DNA of 5,028 bases from Thermoplasmata archaeon (GTDB taxonomy: Archaea; Thermoplasmatota; E2; UBA9212), in NCBI GenBank assembly GCA_013329495.1, contig DUKC01000088.1, forward strand, positions 632 through 5,659, written 5' to 3'. This document shows, in pieces, positions 5,011 through 5,028 of the stretch. The notes under the pieces were generated by a model. That model did not search any database. It was not told the origin of the DNA and worked only from the letters and a program-made list of their open reading frames with translations. Every line of letters begins with the position of its first letter. Within the stretch, counting starts at the first letter, position 1. The position numbers and the translations under genes are program-made.

Positions 5011-5028
5011 GGACAACTAGAATAAACT
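5007..5028 (+). CDS. Possible start of a further gene, cut by the window edge
   Basis: ATG at 5007-5009 overlaps the TGA stop (5008-5010) of the radical SAM gene in an ATGA arrangement and opens a frame MRTTRIN that stays open to the window end. The same frame could instead be the continuation of the radical SAM gene after a frameshift. Seven codons are too few to decide, and no family can be named. Confidence 0.2.

Noticed and set aside
5000..5028. Rescue of the short radical SAM gene by a single frameshift or by stop-codon recoding
   Set aside because: One alternative frame meets TAG after three codons. The other stays open, but its seven codons (MRTTRIN) do not clearly match the expected family sequence. 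Reading through TGA reaches a TAA five codons later, so selenocysteine recoding is unlikely.

Overview
The window looks like a piece of an archaeal chromosome with AT-rich, strand-switching gene layout. The evidence is the set of genes: a complete archaeal translation initiation factor 2 beta subunit (aIF2-beta), an archaeal-type inositol-phosphatase-like enzyme coupled to an NAD kinase in the order of the fused Methanocaldococcus jannaschii protein MJ0917, a divergent archaeal endonuclease IV-like protein and an AmrS-type radical SAM enzyme. TATA-like boxes centred about 26 bases upstream of start codons (leaderless initiation) agree with this. A euryarchaeal-type lineage is likely, but the species cannot be named from the sequence.

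Layout. Positions 1-350 hold no intact gene. Stop-interrupted minus-strand fragments there look like a decayed gene, and its remains also carry the promoter of the next module. Positions 351-1155 (+) encode an MntA/HepT (MNT-HEPN) toxin-antitoxin pair with an 8-base overlap. It meets the minus-strand operon head-on, with only 2 bases between the stop codons. That operon (2740 down to 1158) encodes an IMPase-family phosphatase followed by NAD kinase, joined by an ATGA overlap. The divergent intergenic region 2741-3026 holds the phosphatase promoter, a stretch resembling the right end of an IS200/IS605 (TnpB) element, and the promoter of the plus-strand endonuclease IV-like gene (3027-3866). This is followed by aIF2-beta (3890-4303, probably with its own promoter) and an AmrS-like radical SAM gene (up to 5010) that starts inside aIF2-beta and stops about 80-90 residues earlier than the family normally does. 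A further reading frame may begin at 5007 and leave the window.

How the genes relate. The phosphatase and NAD kinase probably act in opposite directions on the NAD/NADP pool, or the phosphatase serves sugar/inositol phosphate metabolism. aIF2-beta and the radical SAM gene are probably cotranscribed, although their functions are not obviously linked. The TA pair, the decayed gene and the transposon-end-like stretch are the accessory elements. I do not see a clearly new system. The most useful leads are the unfused NADP phosphatase/NAD kinase pair, the transposon-end relic, the short AmrS and the short nucleotidyltransferase motif in MntA.
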